Part shown: one piece after another, positions 7,930 through 16,134 of the stretch
Layout of the letters: every line of letters starts with the position of its first letter
Position numbering within the stretch: position 1 is the stretch's first letter
Source of the DNA: Pseudomonadota bacterium
Lineage (GTDB): Bacteria > Myxococcota > Myxococcia > Myxococcales > Myxococcaceae
DNA: 31,678 nucleotides
Reading direction: 5' to 3'
NCBI GenBank assembly: GCA_023426545.1
Contig: JAFAAN010000100.1
Location: 1-31,678 of the forward strand
Notes under the pieces: generated by a model
The model's input: only the letters and a program-made list of their open reading frames with translations
Databases searched by the model: none
Told to the model about the DNA's origin: nothing
Made by a program: the position numbers and the translations under genes

Positions 7930-8145
7930 CTACTCCTGCTCCGCTGGCTCCTCGGGCGTCCCCGCATCCATCGTCGGCAGGGGCGTCGCGGGGCCCGGTG
8001 GGTTGTCCGGCACCGTCTGTACGGGTTCGCGAATCTGGTCCGGCCCCGTCAGGGGCTCTCGATTCTCCGCCCCCTCGGGCTGCGTGGTCTTGCAAGCGAA
8101 CGCGGCAGCGGCCACGCACAGGGCAATGAGAACGGCACGACGCAT
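7930..8145 (-). CDS. Small Pro/Glu-rich lipoprotein, 71 aa
   Basis: A short predicted lipoprotein: MRR, then a hydrophobic stretch ending in AAFAC (Cys18), a non-ideal but acceptable lipobox. The start at 8145 has GGAGG four bases upstream. The mature part is about 53 residues, low-complexity, rich in Pro, Glu and Thr, and probably disordered (VPDNPPGPATPLP, GTPEEPAEQE at the end). It is the first of three minus-strand lipoprotein genes, 98 bases before the JAMM lipoprotein; that gap may hold a second promoter. No function can be assigned. Confidence 0.75.
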   Translation of the reverse strand: MRRAVLIALCVAAAAFACKTTQPEGAENREPLTGPDQIREPVQTVPDNPPGPATPLPTMDAGTPEEPAEQE

Positions 8146-8181
8146 GTCGCCTCCATGATTCGGACTGCCGGCTGACGCTAG

Positions 8182-8195
8182 GGAGCGGGCGCTCC
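8182..8195. promoter_or_regulatory. Inverted repeat in the lipoprotein/treT divergent region
   Basis: GGAGCG-GG-CGCTCC is a perfect 6+6 dyad, 37 bases upstream of the small lipoprotein gene and 169 upstream of the treT-like gene. The 218-base divergent region (8146-8363) must hold both promoters. The dyad could be an operator, but in DNA this GC-rich chance palindromes are common. Confidence 0.3.
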
Positions 8196-8363
8196 ATCGA
8201 CAATCTGCCGACGGCGCTGACCGTCCGCCACCGGATGCCCGCGCCACCGCTCCGCGAGCGCTCGCCCCGTGTACCGGACACCGGCCCGGCAACCGGCACT
8301 GACAGATGGCCCCGCGCGCCGTGCACACCGTTGCCGGGAGCGCTCACCCGGGAGGCCGAGGCC

Positions 8364-9677
8364 ATGCTGGACGTCGTGGACATCGGCAAGCGTTCGCTTG
8401 CCACCTATCGCGGGATTGCCCCCGACGAGGACCTCGACGAACTGCACGGCCTCTCCGAGGACCTGCGCGGCGCGCGGTGCATGCACCTGAGCGCCACGCC
8501 CTATGGAGGCGGCGTCTCCGAGCTGCTCCGCTCCCTGGTCCCGCTCTACAACGACCTGGGCATCGTCGCGGATTGGAAGCTCATCCACGGCGACGAGGCC
8601 TTCTTCCAGGCCACCAAGCGCATCCACAACGGACTGCAAGGAGCCCCGGGCGAGCTCACGGAGTCGGAGAAGGCCATCTACCTGGCCAACGCCCAGCTCA
8701 ATGCCCACCGGCTCGTCTCGGACTCGGAGAGCTACGACTTCGTCTTCGTCCATGACCCGCAGCCCGCCGTGCTCGCCGCGCTCAGTCCCCACCTCGACGC
8801 GCGCTGGATATGGCGCTGCCACATCGACACCTCACACCCCAATCCCTCGTTCTGGGACTTCCTCGCGCCCTATCTGCACGCCTACGACGCCGCCATCTTC
8901 ACCCTGCAGGAGTTCGTCCCTCCGCAGCTCCCCATCGCGGACGTCCGCATCTACGCGCCCGCCATCGACCCGCTCAGTCCCAAGAACCACCCGCTGCCCG
9001 AGAAGCTCGCGCGGGACGTGCTGGAGTGGATTGGCATCCGCACCCACCGCCCCCTCGTCACCCAGGTCAGCCGCTTCGACCGCTGGAAGGACCCGCTGGG
9101 CGTCGTCCGCGCGTACCAGCGCGTGCGCCCTCACGTTCCGGACCTCCAGCTCGCGCTCGCCGGCTCGCTGGCGCTGGATGACCCCGAGGGCTGGGACGTC
9201 TACGAGGAGCTTCGCGCCGCCACCGCCAGCGACAGCCTCATCCACATCCTCACCAACATGGTGGGCGTGGGGAACATCGAGGTCAACGCGCTCCAGTCCC
9301 TCTCCAACGTCGTCGTGCAGAAGTCCGTCCGCGAGGGCTTCGGGCTCGTCGTCTCGGAGACCCTGTGGAAGGGCACCCCTGTCGTCGGCGGCCGCGTGGG
9401 CGGCATCCCCATCCAGATGCCCGAGTCCACCGGCGGCGTCCTCGTCGACACCGTGGAGGAGTGCGCCGAGGCCATGCTCCACCTGCTGCGCCGGCCCGAC
9501 GAGGCGCGGCTGCTGGGCGAACGGGGACACGCGCACGTGCGGCAGCACTTCCTCATGCCCCGGCTGCTGGTGGACCACCTGCGCCTGCTCAAGCACCTGG
9601 CGGCCGTGCGCCCCCTGGCTCCACGGGGCATCGTCCCCGCCTCCTTCACGCCCGCGAACCTCCAGGGGGTGGTGTGA
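8364..9677 (+). CDS. treT: Trehalose synthase (TreT-like), GT4 glycosyltransferase (437 aa)
   Basis: Resembles trehalose glycosyltransferring synthase, which joins NDP-glucose and glucose into trehalose. The start MLDVVDIGKRSL at 8364 has GGGAGG eight bases upstream; earlier in-frame codons read as non-coding. GT-B features: ATPYGGGVSELLRS (44-57, donor/acceptor loop), the RCHIDTSHPN block, TQVSRFDRWKDP at the start of the second Rossmann half, and the GT4 E-x7-E pair E324/E332 in REGFGLVVSETLWKG followed by GTPVVGGRVGGIP. Length is close to characterised TreT proteins. Its stop is one base before the ATG of the NfeD protease, so the three genes 8364-11876 probably form one operon. Trehalose is a stress and spore solute in myxobacteria; a different sugar acceptor cannot be excluded. 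Confidence 0.85.
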   Translation: MLDVVDIGKRSLATYRGIAPDEDLDELHGLSEDLRGARCMHLSATPYGGGVSELLRSLVPLYNDLGIVADWKLIHGDEAFFQATKRIHNGLQGAPGELTESEKAIYLANAQLNAHRLVSDSESYDFVFVHDPQPAVLAALSPHLDARWIWRCHIDTSHPNPSFWDFLAPYLHAYDAAIFTLQEFVPPQLPIADVRIYAPAIDPLSPKNHPLPEKLARDVLEWIGIRTHRPLVTQVSRFDRWKDPLGVVRAYQRVRPHVPDLQLALAGSLALDDPEGWDVYEELRAATASDSLIHILTNMVGVGNIEVNALQSLSNVVVQKSVREGFGLVVSETLWKGTPVVGGRVGGIPIQMPESTGGVLVDTVEECAEAMLHLLRRPDEARLLGERGHAHVRQHFLMPRLLVDHLRLLKHLAAVRPLAPRGIVPASFTPANLQGVV

Positions 9678-9678
9678 G

Positions 9679-11034
9679 ATGTCACACCGGGCCCGTTGGA
9701 GACTCGCTGGCCCGGCGCTGCTCTGCGTCCTGATGGCGGGGTGGCTCGCCTCCGCGTCGGAAGCGCCCACCACCAGCGCCCGGCCCGTCGTGGCCCACTG
9801 CGAGCTGGACGGCGTGGTGGACACGGGCTCCAGCAACTACCTGTCCGACTGCGTGGCGCGCGCCGAGGCGGCGGGCCACGACGCGCTCCTCGTCCGGCTG
9901 GACACGCCCGGCGGCTCCCTGGAGGCGACGCGCGCCATCGTCCGCGCCTTCATGGCGTCTCGCGTGCCCGTGCTCATCTGGGTGGGCCCGTCGGGCGCCC
10001 ACGCAGGCAGCGCGGGCGTCTTCATCACCCTGGCGTCCAACGTCGCGGCCATGGCCCCCGGCACCAACATCGGCGCCGCGCACCCCGTGGTGGGTGTCAG
10101 GGGGCAGAACCCGGAGGAGGCGGGCGGCGAGCAGATGGCCCGCAAGGTGGAGAACGACGCCGTCGCCTTCGCGGAGAGCATCGCCCAGCAGCGCGGCCGC
10201 AACGCGCGGTGGGCCGCCTCCGCCGTGCGGGACAGCGCCAGCGTTCCTGCCGAGCGGGCCCGCGCGCTGCGCGTGGTGGAGTACGTGGCGCCCACCGAGG
10301 AAGACTTCCTCGCCCAGGCGGATGGACGGCGCGTCACGGTGGCGGGCGGCGAGGCCGTGCGGCTGTCCACGCGGGATGCGCGAATCGTCGAGCTGGAGCC
10401 GAGCCTGTCGCAGCGCATCGTCCACACGCTCGCCAATCCCGCCGTCGTGTACCTGCTGTTCCTCGTGGCGGCGCTCGGGCTGGTGGTGGAGGTGTCGCAT
10501 CCCGGAGGCATCGCCCCGGGCCTCATCGGCGCAGTGGCGCTGGTGCTGGCGCTGGTCGCGTCCGCGGCGCTGCCGGTCCGCGCGGGCGCGGTGGTGCTGA
10601 TGCTGCTAGGAGCCGCCCTCATCATCGCCGAGCTGTTCGTCACCAGCGGCCTGCTGGGCGCCGCGGGCGTGGTGCTGCTGGGACTGGGCGGACTGTTCCT
10701 CATGGACCGCTTCAACCCGGAGTGGTTCGTGGACCGCTCCTTCAACCTGTCCTGGACCTTCCTGGTGCCCATCACGGTGGTGCTCGCGGGCGCCGCGGCC
10801 TACGTCGCCTACCGCGGCGCGCAGGCGCGGAGGCTCCCCCAGCGAGGCGGAGACCTGGGCCTCGTGGGCGAGCACGGCACGGCGCTGGCGCCAGTCACTC
10901 CCCAGAGTGGCGAGGTGTTCGTCCATGGCGAGCGCTGGCGCGCGACGTCCACCACGCCCATCCGCTCCGGCGCACACGTGGTGGTGCGCGGTATGGAAGG
11001 GCTCACCCTCTTCGTCGACGAGGTGCCGACATGA
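9679..11034 (+). CDS. Long-form NfeD membrane serine protease (451 aa)
   Basis: ClpP-class membrane protease of the NfeD1b group, partner of slipins. Residues 1-27 are a signal peptide. The protease domain (about 36-215) has the GG oxyanion loop (RLDTPGGSLEATRAIV), nucleophile Ser111 in HAGSAGVFI, and the dyad lysine Lys156 in MARKVENDAVAF, equivalent to Ser97/Lys138 in the archaeal PH1510 enzyme. Four or five membrane helices follow (about 250-380), then a C-terminal OB-fold NfeD domain (GLVGEHGTAL... HGERWRAT... VVVRGMEGLTLFV). The stop overlaps the ATG of the slipin by four bases. Family knowledge: such proteases cut the C-terminus of the neighbouring stomatin-like protein. Confidence 0.92.
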   Translation: MSHRARWRLAGPALLCVLMAGWLASASEAPTTSARPVVAHCELDGVVDTGSSNYLSDCVARAEAAGHDALLVRLDTPGGSLEATRAIVRAFMASRVPVLIWVGPSGAHAGSAGVFITLASNVAAMAPGTNIGAAHPVVGVRGQNPEEAGGEQMARKVENDAVAFAESIAQQRGRNARWAASAVRDSASVPAERARALRVVEYVAPTEEDFLAQADGRRVTVAGGEAVRLSTRDARIVELEPSLSQRIVHTLANPAVVYLLFLVAALGLVVEVSHPGGIAPGLIGAVALVLALVASAALPVRAGAVVLMLLGAALIIAELFVTSGLLGAAGVVLLGLGGLFLMDRFNPEWFVDRSFNLSWTFLVPITVVLAGAAAYVAYRGAQARRLPQRGGDLGLVGEHGTALAPVTPQSGEVFVHGERWRATSTTPIRSGAHVVVRGMEGLTLFVDEVPT

Positions 11035-11876
11035 CACAACTGACCGGGCTGTTCGGAGTGCTCGTCCCCCTCGCCATCCTCGTCATGCTCTTCCTGTCCG
11101 GGGTGCGAATCGTCAACGAGTACCAGAACGGCGTGGTGTTCCGGCTCGGGCGCTTCGTGGGTCTCAAGCGTGCGGGCTTCCGCTGGCTCATCCCGTTCGT
11201 GGAGCGCATGGTCATCATCGACCTGCGCACCGTGGCCCGCGACGTGCCACCCCAGGACGTCATCACGCGGGACAACGTCAGCGTGAAGGTCAACGCCGTC
11301 GTCTACTTCCGCGTCATCCACGCGGACAAGGCCGTGCTCCAGGTGGAGGACTACCTCTACGCCACCAGCCAGCTCGCCCAGACGACGCTGCGCTCCATCC
11401 TGGGCCAGGTGGAGTTGGACCAGCTCCTCTCCGAGCGCGAGCGCATCAACCACGAGATTCAGCAGGTGCTCGACTCACGCACCGACCCGTGGGGCGTGAA
11501 GGTCTCCAACGTGGAGGTGAAGCACATCGACCTGCCGGTGGAGATGCAACGCGCCATCGCGCGGCAGGCCGAGGCCGAGCGCGAGCGCCGCGCGAAAATC
11601 ATCGCCGCCGAGGGCGAGCACCAGGCCGCCGAGAAGCTCTCCATGGCCGCCAAGGTGCTCGGCCGCTACCCGGCGACCCTCCAGCTCCGCTACCTCCAGA
11701 CGCTGGTGGAGATCACCACGGGCGGCAACCACACCATCCTGCCCATCCCCCTCGACCTGCTGCGCACGCTCAGCGGCGCGAAGGCCGCCTGGGAGAAGGC
11801 CCCCGATGGCCACGAGGAGCGGTACGCCGCCGACGAGGACGAGGAGGAAGGGCCGCCCGCAGGCGGGCTGTCGTGA
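11031..11876 (+). CDS. Slipin / SPFH (band 7) membrane scaffold protein (281 aa)
   Basis: Stomatin-like protein forming oligomeric scaffolds at the cytoplasmic membrane. One N-terminal membrane helix (residues 6-25), then the SPFH domain with YQNGVVFRLGRFVG (31-44), RDVPPQDVITRDNVSVKVNAVVYFRV and RSILGQVELDQLLSERERIN, followed by a charged coiled-coil (RQAEAERERRAKIIAAEGEHQAAEKL). The C-terminal end has an acidic tail (DEDEEEGPP). The GGNHTILPIPLDLLR segment near the C-terminus resembles the hydrophobic site cut by NfeD-type proteases in slipins. It overlaps the NfeD gene by four bases; this gene pair is conserved in bacteria and archaea, while linkage to a trehalose synthase gene is not standard. 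Confidence 0.93.
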   Translation: MTQLTGLFGVLVPLAILVMLFLSGVRIVNEYQNGVVFRLGRFVGLKRAGFRWLIPFVERMVIIDLRTVARDVPPQDVITRDNVSVKVNAVVYFRVIHADKAVLQVEDYLYATSQLAQTTLRSILGQVELDQLLSERERINHEIQQVLDSRTDPWGVKVSNVEVKHIDLPVEMQRAIARQAEAERERRAKIIAAEGEHQAAEKLSMAAKVLGRYPATLQLRYLQTLVEITTGGNHTILPIPLDLLRTLSGAKAAWEKAPDGHEERYAADEDEEEGPPAGGLS

Positions 11877-12003
11877 CGGCGGCCAGGAGGGCCACCTCGT
11901 AGCGCGGCAGGCGCCACGCCCCGCGCCCCTCGACGGTACGGCCTCCCACCCGGAGTCCCGCGAGTCTCCGCCAGCAGCCCCCTCCCGGACATACTCGACA
12001 CCG

Positions 12004-12107
12004 CTACTGTCTGGACTCATCGTGCGCCAGCTCCGCCTTTCGGCCAGAAAGCGGCAAGTCGCCACTGACATCTTGACACTACAAGTGGCCAGTTCTACTG
12101 TCTGGAC
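12004..12107 (+). repeat. 13-bp direct repeat upstream of the MerR gene
   Basis: CTACTGTCTGGAC occurs at 12004-12016 and again at 12095-12107, 91 bases apart. Each copy is shortly followed by an in-frame GTG (12022 and 12109), and each is preceded by GACAC. This looks like a partial duplication of the promoter/start region, or two operator half-sites. The region 11877-12108 otherwise shows no gene. Confidence 0.7.
12073..12101 (+). promoter_or_regulatory. Promoter of the MerR-VIT/vWA operon
   Basis: TTGACA (12073-12078) and TACTGT (12096-12101) are spaced by 17 bases. The near-palindrome AAGTGGCCAGTT (12083-12094) lies in the spacer, the usual place for a MerR-family operator. GCCACT (12061-12066) also pairs with AGTGGC (12084-12089). 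The GTG start at 12109 lies only about eight bases past the -10, so the transcript may be leaderless or nearly so. Confidence 0.5.
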
Positions 12108-12108
12108 C

Positions 12109-12597
12109 GTGAGCACGCCGAAGACACAGAGCGAGTGGAAGCTGGCGGAGCTGGCCGAGGCGGTGGGCGTCTCGTCGCGCACGGTGCGCTACTACGTCCA
12201 GCGTGGGCTGCTCCCCGCGCCGCCCTTCCGAGGACCGGACACCGTGTACGGGGAGGAGCACCTCGTCCGGCTCAAGGCCATCCGCGTCCTCCAGGCGCGC
12301 TTCCTGCCGCTGGATGCCATCCAGGTGGAGTTGCAGCGGCTGTCGCTCGATGACCTGCGGCGTCTGGCCGACTCGGCCCCCACGGCCACGCCGCCGGAGC
12401 ACGCGCCACCTCCCCCGGCCACGGCCCCCCTGCCGGCATCCCGGCCGCCGCCCTCCGGCATGGCCCGCTACGAGCGCTGGGAGCTCATCCCTGGGCTGGA
12501 GCTGCACGTCTCGGAAGCAGCGGACACGAAGACCCGGGCGCTCGCGGAGCGCGTACGCGCCCTCATCGCGGAGTTCCAGGAAAGGGAGAAGCCATGA
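12109..12597 (+). CDS. MerR-family transcriptional regulator (162 aa)
   Basis: Winged-helix regulator: residues 10-80 give KLAELAEAVGVSSRTVRYYVQRGLL followed by the MerR wing and second helical pair (VYGEEHLVRLKAIRVLQARFLPLDAIQVEL). A Pro-rich linker (about 93-117) leads to a C-terminal segment (RYERWELIPGLELHVSEAAD) that I associate with MerR proteins encoded next to VIT/vWA proteins. The GTG at 12109 was chosen because the HTH begins shortly after; an in-frame GTG at 12022 would add 29 residues of unlikely composition. No cysteine ligand set of metal-sensing MerR members is present. The stop overlaps the next ATG by four bases, so it probably controls its own operon. Confidence 0.88.
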   Translation: MSTPKTQSEWKLAELAEAVGVSSRTVRYYVQRGLLPAPPFRGPDTVYGEEHLVRLKAIRVLQARFLPLDAIQVELQRLSLDDLRRLADSAPTATPPEHAPPPPATAPLPASRPPPSGMARYERWELIPGLELHVSEAADTKTRALAERVRALIAEFQEREKP

Positions 12598-15155
12598 CCA
12601 AGGAGCAGGCTGGGCTGTACACGAGCGAAGGCGCACAGGTTCCCTTGCAGGGTGTCGAGGTCACTGGCGAGCTGCTCGGCGGGCACGCGCGCGTCCGCGT
12701 CCGCCAGCGCTATCGCAACGACAAGCGCAAGCCGGTGGAGGCCGTCTACACCTTCCCGCTTCCGTCGGATGGCACCCTCTCCGCCTTCTCCATGACGTGC
12801 GCCGGACGCCGCATCGAAGGCGTGGTGAAGGAGCGCGAGGCGGCCTTCCGCGCCTACGACGACGCCGTCACCGCCGGCCACGGCGCGGCCCTGCTGGACG
12901 AGGAGCGCCGCAACGTCTTCACTGCCCAGGTCGGCAACCTGCTGCCCGGCGAGGAGACCGTGGTGGAGGTAGAGTTCCTCCAGGCTGTCACCGCCGAGGA
13001 GGGCACCGTGCGCTGGATGCTCCCCACGCTGGTGGCGCCTCGCTACATCCCCGGCAGTCCCGTCGGCGACCGCACCGCACACGGCCGCGAGGAGCCCACG
13101 CGCCAGGTGCCGGACGCGGACCGCATCACCCCGCCCATGGGCGACGTGCGCTACGGCCTGCGCATGGACCTGCTCGTGGACCTGGGACGCGAGGTGGTGG
13201 TGGAGAGTCCGTCACACGCCGTCACCGTCACCCGGGAGGAAGGCTCGCGCGTGCGGGTCGGCTTCGCGCGCGGCGAGGTCTCCCTGGACCGCGACCTGGT
13301 GCTCACCCTGCGCAGCCCCGACAGCAGCGCGGTGTTCACGCCGCTCGTCACCCACCGCAAGGGTGAGGGAAATCCGGGCACCTTCGCGCTCACCGTGGTG
13401 CCGGACCTGCTGGCCATGGCCTCCGCGCCGCCGAAGCAGGAGGTGGTGTTCGTCGTGGACGTCTCCGGTTCCATGGACGGCGAGAGCCTGCCCCAGGCCC
13501 AGGCCGCGCTCCGGCTCTGCCTGCGCCATCTCCGCGAAGGGGACCGGTTCAACATCATCGCGTTCGACAATCACTTCACCACATTCAAACGCGAGCCCGT
13601 TCCCTTCACCCAGCGCACGCTGGAGCAGGCGGACCGGTGGGTGGCCGCGCTTCACGCCAACGGCGGAACGGAGCTGCTCGCGCCCATGCTGGCGGCGGTG
13701 CGGGCCGCGCCGGAGGGCGTGCTGGTGCTGCTCACGGACGGCCAGGTGGGCAACGAGGACGAAATCCTGCGGGCCGTGCTCGCGGAGCGGAAGACAGCGC
13801 GCGTGTACTCGTTCGGTATCGGCACCAACGTCAGCGACATGCTCCTGCGCGACATGGCGCAGCAGACCGGCGGCGCGGTGGAGTTCATCCACCCAGGCGA
13901 GCGCATCGACGACAAGGTGGTGGCGCAGTTCTCCCGCGCGCTCGCGCCTCGCGTCACCGAGCTGGAGGTCCGCTTCGACGGCGTGGAGTGTGCCGAGCTG
14001 GCTCCCGCCGAGCTGCCTCCGCTGGTGGACGGGGTGCCCTGGACGCTGCTGGGCCGCTATGCCTCACCGGGCACGGGCACGGTGACGCTGCGTGGGCGCT
14101 CGGGCAGGGAGCCCTTCTCCCTCACCGTGCGCGTGGACCTGCCCGCCGTGTCGGACCGGCCCGCGGTGGAGAAGTTGTGGGCCGCCGAGCGCATCCGGGG
14201 CTGGGAAACCGCCCAGCTCACCGGACGGCGCGCGGAGTCCATGAAACAGCGCATCACCGAGCTGGCCGTCGCGCACCAGCTTGTGACCCGGTACACCTCG
14301 TTCGTGGTGGTGGAGGAGCGCACGGGCGAGCGGCGCACCTCGGGCCATGCCGAGACGCGCGTCGTCCCGGTGAACGCGCCCGCGGGCTGGACCCAGTTCG
14401 GCACGCAGAAGGCGGAAGCCGAGTTCGACGCCCCCCCGCTGGGAACGATGCGGTCGGCCATCGCCGCATCCAGGCCGCCTCCCCCTCCCCGAGGCGCCGC
14501 GCCCGCCTGGCCGTCTGGAGCGAGTCCCGCCATCCAGGTGGGGCCCCCCACCGCGCCCGCGCCCGCTGCCGCCGCGCCCAGCTCGGCAGGTGGCGTGCTG
14601 GATGGGCTCGACCTCCAGCGCGAACAGCGTGAGCAGAGCAAGAGCGCGCCCAAGAAGAAGGGCGGACTCTTCTCCAGCCTCTTCAGCGGAGCCCCAGAGC
14701 CGATGAAGGAAGCGGAGCGCGAGGAGGAGGACGCGCTCCATGAAGGGGCACCGGCCGCCGCTGGCGAGAGCCAGACGAGCGCGGAGCACCTGCTGTCGCG
14801 GCAGCTCGCCAACGGGCTCTGGGAAGGTGCTGGCGAGGGTCCGGAGTCCGTGCGGAGAGCACGTGCCACGGCGCTGGCGCTGCTGACGCTGCTGCGTGAG
14901 GGCATCACCAGCAGCCACCCCCTGCACGGCCCCCAGGTGAAGAAGGCGGTGGAGGCCCTGCTGTCTCTCGCCGCCAGCCTCAGCGGCGACGCGCAGGTGG
15001 TGGAGCTGGCGCTGGGCGTGGCGTGGCTGGCCTCCGCGGGCCCGCGCACCCGGGGCCGCATCGAGCAGGCCGCGAAGCCGCTGGCCGGCCTCAGCGGCCG
15101 GCTGGGCAATGACGTGGCGCTGCGAGAGCACGTGGACACGCTGGCCTCGCGCTGA
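12594..15155 (+). CDS. VIT domain / von Willebrand factor A domain protein (853 aa)
   Basis: Residues 1-135 are a VIT domain (VTGELLGGHARVRVRQRYRN, VEAVYTFPLPSDG, VVKEREAAFRAYDDA, GNLLPGEETVVEVEF), related to inter-alpha-trypsin-inhibitor heavy chains. The vWA domain (about 280-450) has a complete MIDAS: D289-x-S291-x-S293 (DVSGS), the Thr of NGGTELLAPM and the Asp of LLTDGQVGNEDE. Then follow a beta region, a Pro/Ala-rich disordered linker (about 620-680), a basic/acidic segment (KKKGGLFSSLFSG) and a helical C-terminal domain (SRQLANGLWEGAGE... RRARATALALLTLL). No signal peptide or sortase motif is seen, so it appears cytosolic. Metal-dependent protein binding is likely; the partner is unknown. 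Overlaps its MerR regulator by four bases. Confidence 0.92.
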   Translation: MTKEQAGLYTSEGAQVPLQGVEVTGELLGGHARVRVRQRYRNDKRKPVEAVYTFPLPSDGTLSAFSMTCAGRRIEGVVKEREAAFRAYDDAVTAGHGAALLDEERRNVFTAQVGNLLPGEETVVEVEFLQAVTAEEGTVRWMLPTLVAPRYIPGSPVGDRTAHGREEPTRQVPDADRITPPMGDVRYGLRMDLLVDLGREVVVESPSHAVTVTREEGSRVRVGFARGEVSLDRDLVLTLRSPDSSAVFTPLVTHRKGEGNPGTFALTVVPDLLAMASAPPKQEVVFVVDVSGSMDGESLPQAQAALRLCLRHLREGDRFNIIAFDNHFTTFKREPVPFTQRTLEQADRWVAALHANGGTELLAPMLAAVRAAPEGVLVLLTDGQVGNEDEILRAVLAERKTARVYSFGIGTNVSDMLLRDMAQQTGGAVEFIHPGERIDDKVVAQFSRALAPRVTELEVRFDGVECAELAPAELPPLVDGVPWTLLGRYASPGTGTVTLRGRSGREPFSLTVRVDLPAVSDRPAVEKLWAAERIRGWETAQLTGRRAESMKQRITELAVAHQLVTRYTSFVVVEERTGERRTSGHAETRVVPVNAPAGWTQFGTQKAEAEFDAPPLGTMRSAIAASRPPPPPRGAAPAWPSGASPAIQVGPPTAPAPAAAAPSSAGGVLDGLDLQREQREQSKSAPKKKGGLFSSLFSGAPEPMKEAEREEEDALHEGAPAAAGESQTSAEHLLSRQLANGLWEGAGEGPESVRRARATALALLTLLREGITSSHPLHGPQVKKAVEALLSLAASLSGDAQVVELALGVAWLASAGPRTRGRIEQAAKPLAGLSGRLGNDVALREHVDTLASR

Positions 15156-15175
15156 CGCCGCCCACGCGCATTCCG

Positions 15176-15194
15176 GGGCGCTCGCGCAGCGCCC
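15176..15194 (+). terminator. Hairpin after the VIT/vWA gene
   Basis: GGGCGCT (15176-15182) and AGCGCCC (15188-15194) form a perfect 7-bp stem with a CGCGC loop, followed by TTCC. It is in the 56-base gap between converging genes. Confidence 0.5.
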
Positions 15195-15211
15195 TTCCGC
15201 CTCGCCCCGGC

Positions 15212-16039
15212 TCAGCGCCGGCGCAGGCCGTAGAGGGACATCAGGACTTGCTCGAAGGCGCGTGAGGGCAACACCGCCTTCGCCACCACCGCCACGCGCT
15301 GCGACAGGTGCGCCACCGGGTAGCGGACGCGCGGCGCCCCGCCCTCCATCACCTCCAGCACCTTCTTCGCCACGCCCTCGGCGGCCATGCCTCCCCGCTC
15401 GCCGGACTCGATGGCCTTCAGCACTGCCTCGAAGCGCTCCTGGTATGCGGAGCCCGCGCCTGCCCTGGCCACGCGCACGCGGTTCTCCGTGATGCGCGTC
15501 TGCACGTCACCCGGCTGCACGAGCGTGGCCTCGATGCCGAACTCGGCCACCTCCTGGCGGAGCGCCTCGGTGAACCCTTCCAGGGCGAACTTGCTGGCGC
15601 TGTAGAGCGACTGGAAGGGCAGCCCCACCTGACCGCCCAGGGAGCTGATCTGGATGATGCGCCCGGAGCGCCGCGCCCGCATGGACGGCAGCACCGCCTT
15701 GCACACGCGCAGCGCTCCCAAGAGGTTGGCGTCGAGCTGTGCGCGCGCCTCCTCGATGGAGGTGTCCTCGGCGGCGCCCGCGAGCGCATAGCCCGCGTTG
15801 TTCACCACCACGTCGATGCGGCCCTCGCGCGACAGCACCGTCTCCACGGCCCGCTGCACGGAGTCATCCCGGGTGACGTCCAGCTCCAGCATCGGGTAGC
15901 CCGGCGGCGCGGCCTCCACGGGCCTGCGGCTCGTGCCGTAGACGACGTACCCGCGCGTGCTCAGCAGCTCCGCGCACGCCTTGCCGATGCCCGACGAAGC
16001 ACCGGTGATGAGAACCACATTTCCTCGCGAGGCGGCCAT
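15212..16039 (-). CDS. Short-chain dehydrogenase/reductase (275 aa)
   Basis: Classical SDR oxidoreductase. The NAD(P) loop is TGASSGIG at residues 12-19, NNAG at 80-83, the catalytic Ser is at 132-133 (ISSLGG), and Y146-x3-K150 lies in YSASK. An Arg pair (TSRRPVEAAP, 36-44) after the second strand favours NADP(H). The C-terminal part (HLSQRVAVVAKAVLPSRAFEQVLMSLYGL) resembles SDRs annotated as acting on lipids or steroids, but the substrate cannot be fixed. GGAG five bases before the ATG supports the start. Convergent with the VIT/vWA gene; 95 bases from the DUF1232 gene on the same strand. Confidence 0.92.
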   Translation of the reverse strand: MAASRGNVVLITGASSGIGKACAELLSTRGYVVYGTSRRPVEAAPPGYPMLELDVTRDDSVQRAVETVLSREGRIDVVVNNAGYALAGAAEDTSIEEARAQLDANLLGALRVCKAVLPSMRARRSGRIIQISSLGGQVGLPFQSLYSASKFALEGFTEALRQEVAEFGIEATLVQPGDVQTRITENRVRVARAGAGSAYQERFEAVLKAIESGERGGMAAEGVAKKVLEVMEGGAPRVRYPVAHLSQRVAVVAKAVLPSRAFEQVLMSLYGLRRR

Positions 16040-16134
16040 TCAAGCTCCGTGCGACAGTCCTCCTGACGCACAAACCATGGCAGCCCCGGGTACGACAAGA
16101 GACTCTCACCCCGCGTCACGGGGCGTCCAACGAC

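Noticed and set aside
8503..11034. 843-codon plus-strand frame apparently fusing a Ser/Arg-rich N-terminus to the NfeD protease
   Set aside because: The first part is the treT-like gene read out of frame; the NfeD protein has its own ATG at 9679 and signal peptide.
9696..11876. 726-codon frame apparently extending the slipin at its N-terminus
   Set aside because: The extension is an out-of-frame reading of NfeD; the slipin has a membrane helix directly after its ATG at 11031.
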